Assembly (NCBI GenBank): GCA_016703425.1
Contig: JADJCA010000011.1
Span: 1 to 64,000 of the forward strand
From: Myxococcales bacterium
Lineage (GTDB): Bacteria > Myxococcota_A > Polyangia > Polyangiales > Polyangiaceae
Length of the DNA: 64,000 nucleotides
Direction of reading: 5' to 3'
Shown: positions 18,619 to 28,020 of the stretch, piece after piece
Numbering within the stretch: position 1 is the first letter of the stretch
How the letters are laid out: each line of letters opens with the position of its first letter
Notes under the pieces: generated by a model
The model's input: only the letters and a program-made list of their open reading frames with translations
Database searches by the model: none
What the model was told of the DNA's origin: nothing
Position numbers and translations under genes: made by a program

Positions 18619-19899
18619 TCACCGTACACCCAGGCACGCGTATTCGAGGTTGGGGCAAGGGTTCATCTCGCCCGCCTGAAGGCCCGGACGCACCGGCCCA
18701 ACCGTGGCGGGCACTGCGGTGAAGGTCATCCCCACCGAGAGATGGGTGCAATCACCACCCGGCGTGTCAGCGAGGTCGGCGAGCTCACAGGCCGTGTTCC
18801 GGACCAACGCCTGGATTGCCTCGTTTTTGCACAGGGGCTCGAAGGTACCGTCGATCATCATGGATTGCTTCGAGAGCTGCTCCACCAAGTTGCTGACGAG
18901 CACTCGCCCCGCGAGATTGCCCCGCTGGATGTGCCATTCATCACCGATCAGGCGAAGCTCGCCGGTGAGTTGAACGTGCTCGACCGCAATGGGCGCGAGG
19001 AGCGGGACGAGCACCGTGGAGGGGGTGCCGGCTTCGCGCGGCGCGGCAGCGACGATGAGCAGGCCACCGCGCACGTAGCCGTCGACGGAGTACTTGGGAA
19101 CCATGAAGGTTGCCGACTCGACGCTGTTGGGATCCACGTACCAAGTACGGAGCGACTTGCCGTCCCAATACTCCCGAAGGTTAGACGGAATGAAGCCGCC
19201 GTCGGAGCGGAGCGGCTCCACCGGCGCCGTCGTCCCGGCGATGCCGGAGGCGACAAAAAAGGACACGGAGACATCATCGTCGTCTTCACGGCCGTTGTAG
19301 CCAGCCACGCGAAGGATGACGTTGCCCACGCCGTTCTTGAGCACCGAGTTGGGCTCGATCTGTCGTCGGTCGACGCCGGGAATGGAGCCCAAAAACTCGG
19401 GCCCAAACGCGCGCCCGAGCGCGTTGTCGACGCCGCCAGGGAAATCACACGGATTGTGCCGGCGCATCTTGTTGCTGCACGAAGGACCGAACACGCAGCC
19501 TTCGCCGGCGGGGCAAGCGGAGATGGCGATCTGTTGACCTTGCGAGTCGATGCAGGTCGTCCTCTTGTCCAAGTTGAAGCCGGGCACCGGGCACGTCGTC
19601 GCGCCGGCGTCGTTCCGTGCGTCCGCCACCAGCGAGCCAAAGACAAGATCGACGGAGATGTCACCTCCCCCAGGTAGCACCGTGTCGAGGGGCGGAGGCA
19701 TCTCCGCCGAGCACGCCTGAGAGACGGGACGCGGCGCGCCCGCGTCGACGCTCGCGGTGGCAGCGACGCGAAACCCCTCGAGCGGTACGACGACCTGGCA
19801 AGCGGCGATGGCCGCCAAGAGGGCCCCGGCCCAAGACGCCAGCGCGAGCGCGCGCCGCAGCGGCACGATCCCCGCCCGCTGTCGTCGACGCGCCACCAT
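18619..19899 (-). CDS. Lipoprotein, hypothetical
   Basis: 426 residues from ATG 19899; an in-frame ATG at 19917 would add MGYAAS. The leader MVARRRQRAG plus a hydrophobic stretch ends in lipobox AIAAC. The mature part begins with a short linker (ASVDAGAPRPV) and holds paired cysteines (ISACPAGEGCVFGPSC, NPCDFPGG, PLCKNEAIQALVRNTACEL). No family is recognised. The 98 bases between its start and the SNF2 start carry the two divergent promoters. Confidence 0.75.
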   Translation of the reverse strand: MVARRRQRAGIVPLRRALALASWAGALLAAIAACQVVVPLEGFRVAATASVDAGAPRPVSQACSAEMPPPLDTVLPGGGDISVDLVFGSLVADARNDAGATTCPVPGFNLDKRTTCIDSQGQQIAISACPAGEGCVFGPSCSNKMRRHNPCDFPGGVDNALGRAFGPEFLGSIPGVDRRQIEPNSVLKNGVGNVILRVAGYNGREDDDDVSVSFFVASGIAGTTAPVEPLRSDGGFIPSNLREYWDGKSLRTWYVDPNSVESATFMVPKYSVDGYVRGGLLIVAAAPREAGTPSTVLVPLLAPIAVEHVQLTGELRLIGDEWHIQRGNLAGRVLVSNLVEQLSKQSMMIDGTFEPLCKNEAIQALVRNTACELADLADTPGGDCTHLSVGMTFTAVPATVGPVRPGLQAGEMNPCPNLEYACLGVR

Positions 19900-19997
19900 C
19901 GACGCAGCGTAGCCCAACGTGCCCCTTCGGCGGAACGACCGCCCTCACGCCGGCCCCCTCCGCTCGGCTACCATGGTCGGCTCGCCCGACTGAAACC

Positions 19998-22900
19998 ATG
20001 AGTCACGACGATCACTGGCTCGAGCGCCTCGACCTGCACGCGTTGCGGGCGCTCCTCGGAAAGCGCGAGCTCGAGCACGCGCTGTTGGGCCGGCTTGTCT
20101 ACGTGGAGCCGCCGCGCATGACGAGCGATGGGCGCGTCTTTGCGACGATGGGCGACGCGTCGGGCGAGGGCCCCGCGGCCCTCGGAAAGAACGTCATGGG
20201 GCTCTCGCGCGTCACGCTCTTTCTCGCCGAACGCGAGGGCGCGCTGCGCGGTGACTGCTCTCGGTGCTTCACCCCCTTTGGGCCGTGCCTGCACATGGCG
20301 CAACTGGCCGTCGATCTCGCCGCCTCAAGGCCGCTCCGGGTGGCCCTGCAGACGGGCGCCGACGCGGCGCGCGCGTTTGGCGCCATGCCGAACCATCGCG
20401 AAGAGCGCCGGCTCGAGGCGATGGTGGACGCGACGCTAGAGAGCTGGCTCGGCCCCGGCGACGGAGCCGTGGTGACGCGCCTCGACATCGCAGCCACGGG
20501 CCATGGCGCCGACGAGACGGTGGGTGTGGCCTATGGCGACGCCGCCGCGCGCCGCACGCCGAGCCTCTCGCTCGCCGTGCGTGTTTATGGCGAAAAGAGG
20601 CTCGTGGGCGCGCGCGATCTCGCCCGCCTGCGCCTCTCGCCACGAGACCGCAACGTGGTGCGCTACGCCGAGGAGACCTCGGGAAAGAAGACCATCGCGG
20701 TGCGCGGTGCCTTCGCCTCGTTGACCCTCGAGGCCATGCGTCAACACGGCGGCGTCTTCGGCGCGGGCTTCAAGGCCCCGTTGGACTTTCGGTCGCCCGT
20801 CGTAAGGCCGTCGCTGGTGACGACGGCGACCTCCGTCGAAGGCGACGGCGCGCGCTCCGCCACCAAATTGCGAGCGCGCTGGGTGGCCGACGGCGGCCTC
20901 TCCATCGGCTTCGGCGACGCGCTCTTCTTTCCCGGGCCTTACCCCTTCATCTGGACGCGCGAAGGCGCCCTCTATCGCGTGGCGCGTGACGTCGACGTGG
21001 ACGTCGCGAGTCGCTTGGAGGGGGCGCCGGAGCTGGTGATCCCCCATGGGCGCTTGGCCAACGTGGGCGGTCAGCTCCTTCGCTCGCTCCGTTCGGCCGG
21101 CGTTTCTCTTCCCGCGAGCGACACCTTTGGGCTGCCCCACGTGGAGCGGCCTCGCGTGATTCTCCGCCTCTCCGGTGAGCCTCTCGACTTCCAAGGCGAG
21201 CTCATCGCCGTCTACGCGCACGGCGAAGTCCCGCTTTTCGGACCAGCAGTGACGCGCGCAGCAGCGCCGCGCGACGAACAGGCCGAAGCCGACGCGCGCG
21301 CCCTGGCGGAGCGCGTGGGTCTCGTGGCACCAGCCGACGGCGAAGACACCCTCGACCCAAAGGCCGCAGTGGTCGGCGCCGCCGGCGAGCAGGCGGTGCA
21401 ATTCTGGCAGAAGGGACTCCTCGAGCTTCGCGCGTGCGAAGAGCCACGCGTCGAGACGGCGCTGAGCGAGCGCCTCGCGCGCGTGCGCCTTGGCTCGGCC
21501 ATTCAATCGCGCGTCCACGTCGCCCTCGAAGGCAACTGGCTCGGCACGCGCCTCGAGTTCACCGCCCACGACGTCCCCGTCGAACTCGCCGACATCCAGA
21601 GGGCGCTTCAGCGGAAGCACCGCTACGTGCCCCTCGACGACGGCACGCTGGCCAAGATCACCGAGTCTGTCGAGGCGCTCGTCGAAGAGGCCCGCGAGGT
21701 CATGGGGGCGAAGAGCGAAGCGCGCCTCGCAGCGCATCAGTTGGGCCGCGTCGAACGATGGCTCGAAGAGAACGACGGCCGCATGGACGCGTCGGTGGAA
21801 GGCCTACGGCAGCGGCTGCGCTCGCTCCGGATCGCCGAGCCGGACTTGCCTCAGTCTCTCACGGGGACCTTGCGTCCCTACCAAGAGCGAGGCCTCGCGT
21901 GGCTGCAATTTCTGAAGGCCCTCGGAGCGGGCGGCATCCTCGCCGACGACATGGGCCTCGGGAAGACCATCACGACGCTCGCGCTGCTGGCTCAATGGAA
22001 GGAGGCGGAAGGGCACGCGCCGTCGCTCGTTGTCGCGCCGACCTCCGTCGCGTCCAACTGGCTGCACGAGATCAAGCGATTCGCGCCGAGCTTGCGCGCC
22101 CACCTGCTCCATGGGCCCCGCAGCAGCCGCACGGCGGAACGCATCTCGGGTCACGACGTCGTCGTCACCACGTACGGCGTTTTGCGGCGCGACGTCGAAT
22201 GGCTCTCGGCGATTCGATTTCGCGCGTTGGTGCTCGACGAGGCGCAACAAGTCAAGAACGCCGATGCGGCGACGAGGCGCGCCGCCGCGCGTATCGATGC
22301 CGACGTGCGACTCGCGCTCTCGGGCACGCCGGTAGAAAATCGCCTGCGCGAGCTCTGGTCGATCGCGAGCCTGGTAAACCCGGGCATGCTCGGGAGCGTC
22401 AAGTCCTTCGAGCGACGCTACGAGCGCCCCGTGGCCACGGACGTCACGAGTCCGAGGGCCCAAGAGCTGAAGGGCCTGATGCGGCCCTTCTTGCTGCGCC
22501 GAACGAAGAGCGACGTCTTGCCGGAGCTGCCGCCCAAGACGGAGATGAATCGCTTCGTGACGTTGACCAAGGAGAACCGTCGCCTCTACGACGCCCTCGC
22601 GCTCACGCTCCGCGACTCGGTGCGTCGCGCCTTCGAAGACAAGGGCGAGGTGGGCACGCTGACGGTCTTTACAGCGCTCTTGCGCCTCAGACAGATGGCT
22701 TGCGATCCGCGGCTCGTCGACCCAAGCAAGCCCGCGGCCATGAGCGCGAAGCGGGAGGCCTTTCTTGAGCTGGTGCACGAGCTCGCGCGCGAAGGGCGGC
22801 GGGCCCTCGTGTTCTCTCAGTTCGTGGAGCTGCTCACGCTTTGGCGACGCGACCTCGACCTCGCCGGGATCCGCTACGAATACCTCGACGGGCGAACGCG

Positions 22901-23554
22901 CAAGCGTGACGTCCCCATCGAGCGCTTTCAGAACGGTGACGCGACGCTCTTTCTCATCTCGCTGAAGGCCGGGGTGCCGGCCTCAACCTCACAGCCGCCG
23001 ACACGGTGATTCACTGCGACCCCTGGTGGAACCCGGCGGTGGAGGATCAAGCCACGGACCGCGCCTATCGCATCGGGCAAGACAAGCCGGTGACCGTGGT
23101 GCGGCTCTTGGCCGCCGGCACCGTCGAAGAGAAGATCCTCTCGCTCAAGGCGAAGAAGCGCGCCATCGTGAACGCCGTCGTGGACGATCGCGCGCGCGCC
23201 CTCGAGGGCCTCGGCGAAGACGATGTCCTCGCGCTGCTGGGGGACGTGGAGCGAGTCGCCGCGTCGGACGACGAGACCGACGGACGAGCCGCACTCCCCA
23301 CCGACACCATCGCAACCGACTCCGCCGTCGTGGATCCGCTCTTCGAGGACCTCGTCTTGGGCGCACGGCGTTGGCTCGAGACGACCGGCGGCTTCGAGTC
23401 TGAGCTGGCGACGATCCTCGAGCTGCCGGTCCCTTTTGCGTCGCGCCTCGCGCGCGGCGAGCCGTTCCCTTGCTCACGGAAGGTCGCGGACCGTGTTCAT
23501 GAGCGGCTGGCGCTCTTTTGGCGCGGCCTTCCGACCCGAGAAGAGGCCGTTTGA
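19998..23554 (+). CDS. SNF2-family helicase with SWIM-type zinc motif, one frameshift
   Basis: About 1185 residues, ATG 19998. A SWIM-like zinc motif, CSRCFTPFGPCLH, lies at residues ~91-103. The SNF2 core has motif I DDMGLGKTITTLALL (~650), Ia VVAPTSVASNW, DEGH-box variant VLDEAQQVKN (~745), LALSGTPVENRLRELWSI, FLLRRTKSDVLPELPPK, and in the C-terminal lobe LVFSQFVELL, YLDGRTRKRDV and DPWWNPAVEDQATDRAYRIGQ. Between ISLKAG and AGLNLTAAD the frame changes at a G run (22971-22974); one added G gives KAGGAGLNL, so the protein is probably intact. It is an ATP-driven DNA translocase; target unknown. Its stop overlaps the next gene (TTGA). Confidence 0.93.
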
Positions 23555-24495
23555 CGCTCCCCTTCCCGGTTCACGTCGCGTCGGGCAACCTTGCGGAGAT
23601 GGCGCGCGCCTCGCACTGGGCCTTCGCCACGGCGAGCGACGGTCCGCGGCTCTTGCTCGTCACGCCAACGGAAGAAGGCGAGCTTGCGGGCGCCTTCTCG
23701 GCCGCCGCTCCCAGCGCGTTGTCGCGCGCTTCCGGCGGCCCGGCGGTGCTCGCGGGCCCCGCGTCGCTTCACGTCATGCTCTCGCTTCCGCGCGAAGACA
23801 CGTGGCTCGCTTGCCCGCCGGACGCCATCCTGAACCGTCACGTGCGACCGCTCCTTCGCGCGCTGTCGCGGCTCGGCAGCCCGGCGAGCTACTTCGGCCG
23901 CGACTGGATCAGCGTTCGCCACCGTCCGGTGGCGCTCTTGGCCTTCGCACACGACGCGGCGTCACGGCGCACGCTCTTCGAGGCCTTCGTGGCCATCGCC
24001 GACCCTTTCGCGAGAGACGCCCGCTCGTCGTTCATGAACAAGAAGTCCGCGACGCTCGAGGAGGTCCTCGGCAAGAAGGTCGACAAGAAGGCGCTGACGG
24101 AGCACGTCGCCCGTGCCTACGGCGAGGCGGCCGGCGCGAGCGTGGAGCGGAGCGACGCGCCGCTGACCGATCTGTTGGGCGACTGGCAAGTAGCGCCGCC
24201 ACGCGCGCGCGCATTAGCCTGGGCTGAGACCGTCGCGGCCCCCATCGGCGTTGTGGGCATGGCGGATTGCGACGGGGGCGTTCGCCTCGGCGGCGACTTC
24301 ATGCTTTCGAGCGATGTCGCGGCCGCCATCGAGGGGAAGCTCGCGCCACAAGCAGGCGCCGCGGAGCTCGAGGCTCTCGTGCTCGACCTCTTAACGGTGA
24401 CCGACGCGGCCCTCTACGGGTTCCGCTCCAAAGAGGAATTTGCCCAGCTCGTCGTGCAGCTTCACGCGAAGCTCAATAGGAAAACTGCCCCATGA
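23551..24495 (+). CDS. Divergent lipoate/biotin protein ligase-fold protein
   Basis: 314 residues from TTG 23551, which overlaps the helicase stop as TTGA and suggests coupled translation. The sequence follows the outline of LplA/BPL enzymes: a GGPAVLAGPASLHVMLSLP strand pair where ligases have RxSGGGAVxHxxG, then SYFGRDWISVRHRPVALLAFAH where ligases have GRNDIxxxGRKIxGxAQ. The arginine-glycine and catalytic lysine of true ligases appear replaced (GGP and RHRPVAL), so activity is doubtful. The C-terminal part (KKVDKKALTEHVARAYGEA) is like an LplA accessory helix region. I infer a fold, not a reaction. The last 23 bases overlap the convergent porin gene. Confidence 0.6.
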   Translation: MTLPFPVHVASGNLAEMARASHWAFATASDGPRLLLVTPTEEGELAGAFSAAAPSALSRASGGPAVLAGPASLHVMLSLPREDTWLACPPDAILNRHVRPLLRALSRLGSPASYFGRDWISVRHRPVALLAFAHDAASRRTLFEAFVAIADPFARDARSSFMNKKSATLEEVLGKKVDKKALTEHVARAYGEAAGASVERSDAPLTDLLGDWQVAPPRARALAWAETVAAPIGVVGMADCDGGVRLGGDFMLSSDVAAAIEGKLAPQAGAAELEALVLDLLTVTDAALYGFRSKEEFAQLVVQLHAKLNRKTAP

Positions 24496-25975
24496 GCGAG
24501 AGCACTTCACTCTGACGCGTGGATGCGGGCGCCGGCGAAGAAGGCGCGTGGGTGCGGTCGAGCACGTGATCGAACTCGAGCACGACGCGGGCGACGCGGC
24601 CCATGTTCCGAGCGAGCGCGACGGCGAAGGTGTGCCGTGAATCGTCGGGCTCCGACGCGTCGGGCGTGTACGTGTCGTAGCGGATGCCGAGGGTCAGGGC
24701 GCGGAGATCCTGCTCCAGTCGCAGCCATGCGCTACGGGGATCGAAGTTCGGCAGCCCCGGCCCGTCGGCGGGGAGCGCGAGCAGGAATGGATAGGCCACG
24801 CCTCGATCCATATTTCGACCGACGACGACCTCGCCGGAGATGCGCGTCTCGGGAAAGTTGCGCGATACGCGACCACGAAAGAGCGCGTCGATCACGAGCG
24901 CGGCGCGGGGCCGCTGCTGCACGCGAAACGTCTGCGCGTTGACGACCTGACCCTGGCCTCCATAGCCACCGACGCCCACCTCAAAACGCTTGAGGTCGAG
25001 GGCGACGCGAGCCGTGACGTCTTTGGTCTTGTTGAGGTCGGGCGTGCGACCGAAGGTCGGCTCGCCAACGGCTACGCCGTTGACGACGGCGAGATCAACC
25101 GTGAGGCCCACGGAGGGCACGCGCCGCCGGAAGCGGACGCCCATGTCGGCGTCTTCAGGGAACATGGCTCGCGTCCCCCACGCTCGCTCCACGAAGATGC
25201 GGGCGGCGTGTGGCTCCGCGAGATCGCGGCTGAAGGGCACAGGAAAGAGGCCGGCGCCGACCTCGTAGCGCGGAACCCGCTCGCGCGTGGAGGCCATCAA
25301 CTCGATGCGACGAGCGATGGTGCCGCTCGCTGGATTTTCCCGGTCCGCGAGGTTGGGATCGATCTCAAAGACGGCGCCGAAGGGCGAGCTCGTGCGGAGC
25401 GTGAGGCCAAGCCGCGCGCGGCGCAGCCGAAACGTGGCGCGATTGGTGGTGCTGCCGTCGCCGCGCCCCAAAGTGGTGTTGGGCAAAACGCCTTCGGGGA
25501 GGGTGCCGTCGGGCCCGGCGTTCGGCGTTGAAGACGCGTCGAAGATCTCCCAGGCCAGCTGAGGCTGGAGAAGCATCGTCACGCGGACCTTGGCGTGGTG
25601 ACCACCGATGCTGAGACCTTCGTCGTCTGCGTCGTCGTCGCCGGGCCTCGTGCAACCGCTCGGACGGCTCCACGGCGAAAGGTCGACGGCGGGGGGCGTG
25701 GGCAGCACGGTCGCTGGTGGCGCGCCCGCGTCGACAAAGGGATCGGGCCCCAGGGACGGGTCGACGGTTGTCGTTGGCGACGGGGCTGTTGGCGGCGGCG
25801 CTGTTGGCGAGGCGTCGACACCGGCGTCCGCGTCGGCGGCGATGGCGACGGGCGTGGCGCCGGCGTCGGCCGGCTCCGCCGACGCAACCCTCGAGACGAG
25901 AGCTGTCGCCGCGGCGAGCAGCGTCGCAAGGTGGAGCCTGCGAGCGGTGGAACGCGGGGCCGAGAGTGACCTCAC
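24473..25975 (-). CDS. Outer-membrane porin-like protein
   Basis: 500 residues from GTG 25975, which overlaps the HD-GYP stop as GTGA; an ATG at 26002 is possible but lies inside the upstream gene. A signal peptide (LATLLAAATALVSRVASAEP) leads to a long Ala/Pro/Asp linker (residues ~30-110), then a barrel-like region with alternating strands resembling phosphate-selective porin O/P: RRARLGLTLRTSSPFGAVFEIDP, then YEVGAGLFPVPFSRD, then DAD-MGVRF. The last residues MGQFSY give the terminal aromatic typical of barrel insertion. Substrate is unknown. It appears co-transcribed with the HD-GYP gene. Confidence 0.75.
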   Translation of the reverse strand: MRSLSAPRSTARRLHLATLLAAATALVSRVASAEPADAGATPVAIAADADAGVDASPTAPPPTAPSPTTTVDPSLGPDPFVDAGAPPATVLPTPPAVDLSPWSRPSGCTRPGDDDADDEGLSIGGHHAKVRVTMLLQPQLAWEIFDASSTPNAGPDGTLPEGVLPNTTLGRGDGSTTNRATFRLRRARLGLTLRTSSPFGAVFEIDPNLADRENPASGTIARRIELMASTRERVPRYEVGAGLFPVPFSRDLAEPHAARIFVERAWGTRAMFPEDADMGVRFRRRVPSVGLTVDLAVVNGVAVGEPTFGRTPDLNKTKDVTARVALDLKRFEVGVGGYGGQGQVVNAQTFRVQQRPRAALVIDALFRGRVSRNFPETRISGEVVVGRNMDRGVAYPFLLALPADGPGLPNFDPRSAWLRLEQDLRALTLGIRYDTYTPDASEPDDSRHTFAVALARNMGRVARVVLEFDHVLDRTHAPSSPAPASTRQSEVLSLMGQFSY

Positions 25976-27936
25976 GGAGTTCCCGCGGCGACGCGCTCCC
26001 AAACGCGTGCCTCGCGGAAGATGCGCACGAGGTCCACATCGAGGTGCCCGTCTTTGACGCCGAAGTCGAGGATGTCGAGCGCTCGATCGACGGGTATGGC
26101 GCGCTTGTAGGGCCGGTCGTTGGCCGTCAACGCGTCGTAGATGTCGGAGATGCTCATGAGCTTCGATTGCACGGGAATCTCTTCCGCGCGCAAGCGATTC
26201 GGATACCCGGTGCCGTTCAATCGCTCATGGTGCGCGCCGGCGATGATGGGCACGCGCCGGAAGGCTTTGCCCCACGGGATCTGCGAGAGAAACTTGAACG
26301 TGTGCGAGACGTGCGAGCGGATCTCGTCGAACTCTTCCGGCGTGAGCGAGCCTCGCTTCACGCTCAGCGAGCTCACCTCCGTCTCGTCGAGGAGCTGCTG
26401 CATCTCGCCGCGCAGGTCCGTGTAGGTCTCGCGCGCGAGGCGCTCGATGGTGGCGAAGTCGCCCTCCTGAAGCACCGTGGGCTCGTTGGCGTGAAGCACC
26501 GCGGTGTAAGCCGCCTCTATCTCGAGACGCCGCTCCACGAGCTCGCGCTCAAGCGCCTCCAACTCGGACTGCGCTCCGCCGCGCTCGAGCACGCGAAGCT
26601 TGCGGCCCACGATCTCCGCTTCCAGCGAGCGCACCACGAAGTCGAAGCGCCCGCGGATGAGCTCGAGCCGTTCGTCGAAGAGCTTCTTCGCCTTGACGAG
26701 GACCTTCTCGCGCACGCCGATCTTGCCGAAGTCGTGCAGGAGGCTCGCGTACTCGAGCTCGCGCAAGTCTTCGCGACTGAAGCGCGCGCTGGCGTAGGCG
26801 CCGTCGGGCACGCCGTCGACGATCTTCGCGAGCTCGACGGTGAGATCCGCCACGCGACGCGAGTGACCGCTCGTCGTCGGGTCGCGAGACTCGATGGCCT
26901 CGACGCTCGCCCGCACGAAGCCCTCGAAGAGCTTCTGGATCTCGTCGTAGAGCATCGTGTTCTCGAGCGAAACAGCGGCCTGCGCCGCGAGCATGCCGAG
27001 CAACTCTTCGCTGCGTTCGTCGAAGGCGATGACCTGGGCTTCGACGTCGGCGCGAGAACGGAGCTTCTCTTCCGGTTCGCGCTTCTTGTTGATGAGTTGG
27101 ATAACGCCGATGACCTCGTCGCGCTGCGAGACGAGCGGCATGGCCAACATCGATCGGGTCGAATATCCGATCTTTTCGTCGAAGCTCTTGTCGAACGAGT
27201 AGGGCGAGCCGGGCGGCAGCTCGTAGACGTTGGCGACGTTGACGGGCTTCTTGGTTAGCGCCGCGGCGCCGGCGATGGACCGCATCGAGATGGGCATCAC
27301 GAACTCGCGCGAGTCGAACGTGAGCGAGTCGTTTTGCGTCAACTTGAAGCGCAACATGGGGCGCTTTTCGTCGCCCTCGACGACGTAGATGCTGCCGGCG
27401 TCGGCGCCGGTGATGAAGCGACTCTTCTCGAGGATGATGCCGAGAAGCTTCGAGACGTCACGCTCGGTGCCCATCGAACGCGCGATGTTCAAGAGCTCAC
27501 CGAGCTCGATGCGATAGCGGTCGAGGCTCTTGCCGCGGCTCTCGGCGCGGGCTCGCGCCTCGAGCAACTCGAAGGCGCGCGACACCGCGACCGACAGCTC
27601 TTCCGACGACGGCGTCGCCGAGATCAAGCTCGCGAGCCCCTTGCCGACGACCGTCGTGGCGTCGGTGGCGGGGTGCCCCAGGAGCACCATCATGGCGCTC
27701 CCGTCGGCGAAGCGCTCCATGAGCGGCTTCATGAGATCGCGGCCCTTGTCCCATACGATCGCGGGCACGAGCAGCACCGCCAAGTCTCCACGCGAGAGCA
27801 AGAGGAGAAGCGGGTGAGGTCGCGTGCAACCAGTGGCGCCGAGCGATCCGCCGCGAATCGTCTGCGCGAGCCCGTCGAGCAGCTGCGCCAGCTCGGTGGC
27901 GGCCAGCGGTACCTCGAACGATTCGGCCGAGTTCAT
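25972..27936 (-). CDS. GAF-HD-GYP regulator (putative c-di-GMP phosphodiesterase)
   Basis: 654 residues. Residues ~1-130 are unassigned, ~150-330 form a GAF domain (LLNIARSMGTERDVSKLLGIIL to AAQAAVSLENT), and the rest is an HD-GYP domain. Metal and signature residues are present: GHSRRVADL, LLHDFGKIGV (near 400), HHERLNGTGYP (near 570) and SDIYDALTANDRPYK. Unlike usual members, where the HD pair and the GYP motif are ~60 residues apart, about 165 residues intervene, mostly charged coiled coil (SELEALERELVERRLEIEAA). This points to c-di-GMP breakdown controlled by a GAF signal. It overlaps the porin start by four bases. Confidence 0.92.
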   Translation of the reverse strand: MNSAESFEVPLAATELAQLLDGLAQTIRGGSLGATGCTRPHPLLLLLSRGDLAVLLVPAIVWDKGRDLMKPLMERFADGSAMMVLLGHPATDATTVVGKGLASLISATPSSEELSVAVSRAFELLEARARAESRGKSLDRYRIELGELLNIARSMGTERDVSKLLGIILEKSRFITGADAGSIYVVEGDEKRPMLRFKLTQNDSLTFDSREFVMPISMRSIAGAAALTKKPVNVANVYELPPGSPYSFDKSFDEKIGYSTRSMLAMPLVSQRDEVIGVIQLINKKREPEEKLRSRADVEAQVIAFDERSEELLGMLAAQAAVSLENTMLYDEIQKLFEGFVRASVEAIESRDPTTSGHSRRVADLTVELAKIVDGVPDGAYASARFSREDLRELEYASLLHDFGKIGVREKVLVKAKKLFDERLELIRGRFDFVVRSLEAEIVGRKLRVLERGGAQSELEALERELVERRLEIEAAYTAVLHANEPTVLQEGDFATIERLARETYTDLRGEMQQLLDETEVSSLSVKRGSLTPEEFDEIRSHVSHTFKFLSQIPWGKAFRRVPIIAGAHHERLNGTGYPNRLRAEEIPVQSKLMSISDIYDALTANDRPYKRAIPVDRALDILDFGVKDGHLDVDLVRIFREARVWERVAAGTP

Positions 27937-27971
27937 CGCGCGTAGTGTAACTGGATCTCGGGCCGCAGAGC

Positions 27972-27999
27972 CGCCTTTGGAGGCGCCTTTGCGCCTTTG
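27972..27999. repeat. Three copies of CGCCTTTG upstream of the HD-GYP gene
   Basis: CGCCTTTG occurs at 27972-27979, 27984-27991 and 27992-27999, 36 bases ahead of the HD-GYP start and just past the end of the pyrophosphorylase gene. Direct 8-base repeats in the leader could be binding sites for a regulator; no such role is shown. Confidence 0.45.
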
Positions 28000-28020
28000 C
28001 GAGGGCGCCGGGCGGCGCTC

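Noticed and set aside
20436..21737. A 433-codon minus frame
   Set aside because: Antisense to the helicase; high Arg/Gly content only.
25717..27258. A 513-codon + strand frame
   Set aside because: Antisense to the HD-GYP gene; Arg/Glu/Asp-rich shadow.
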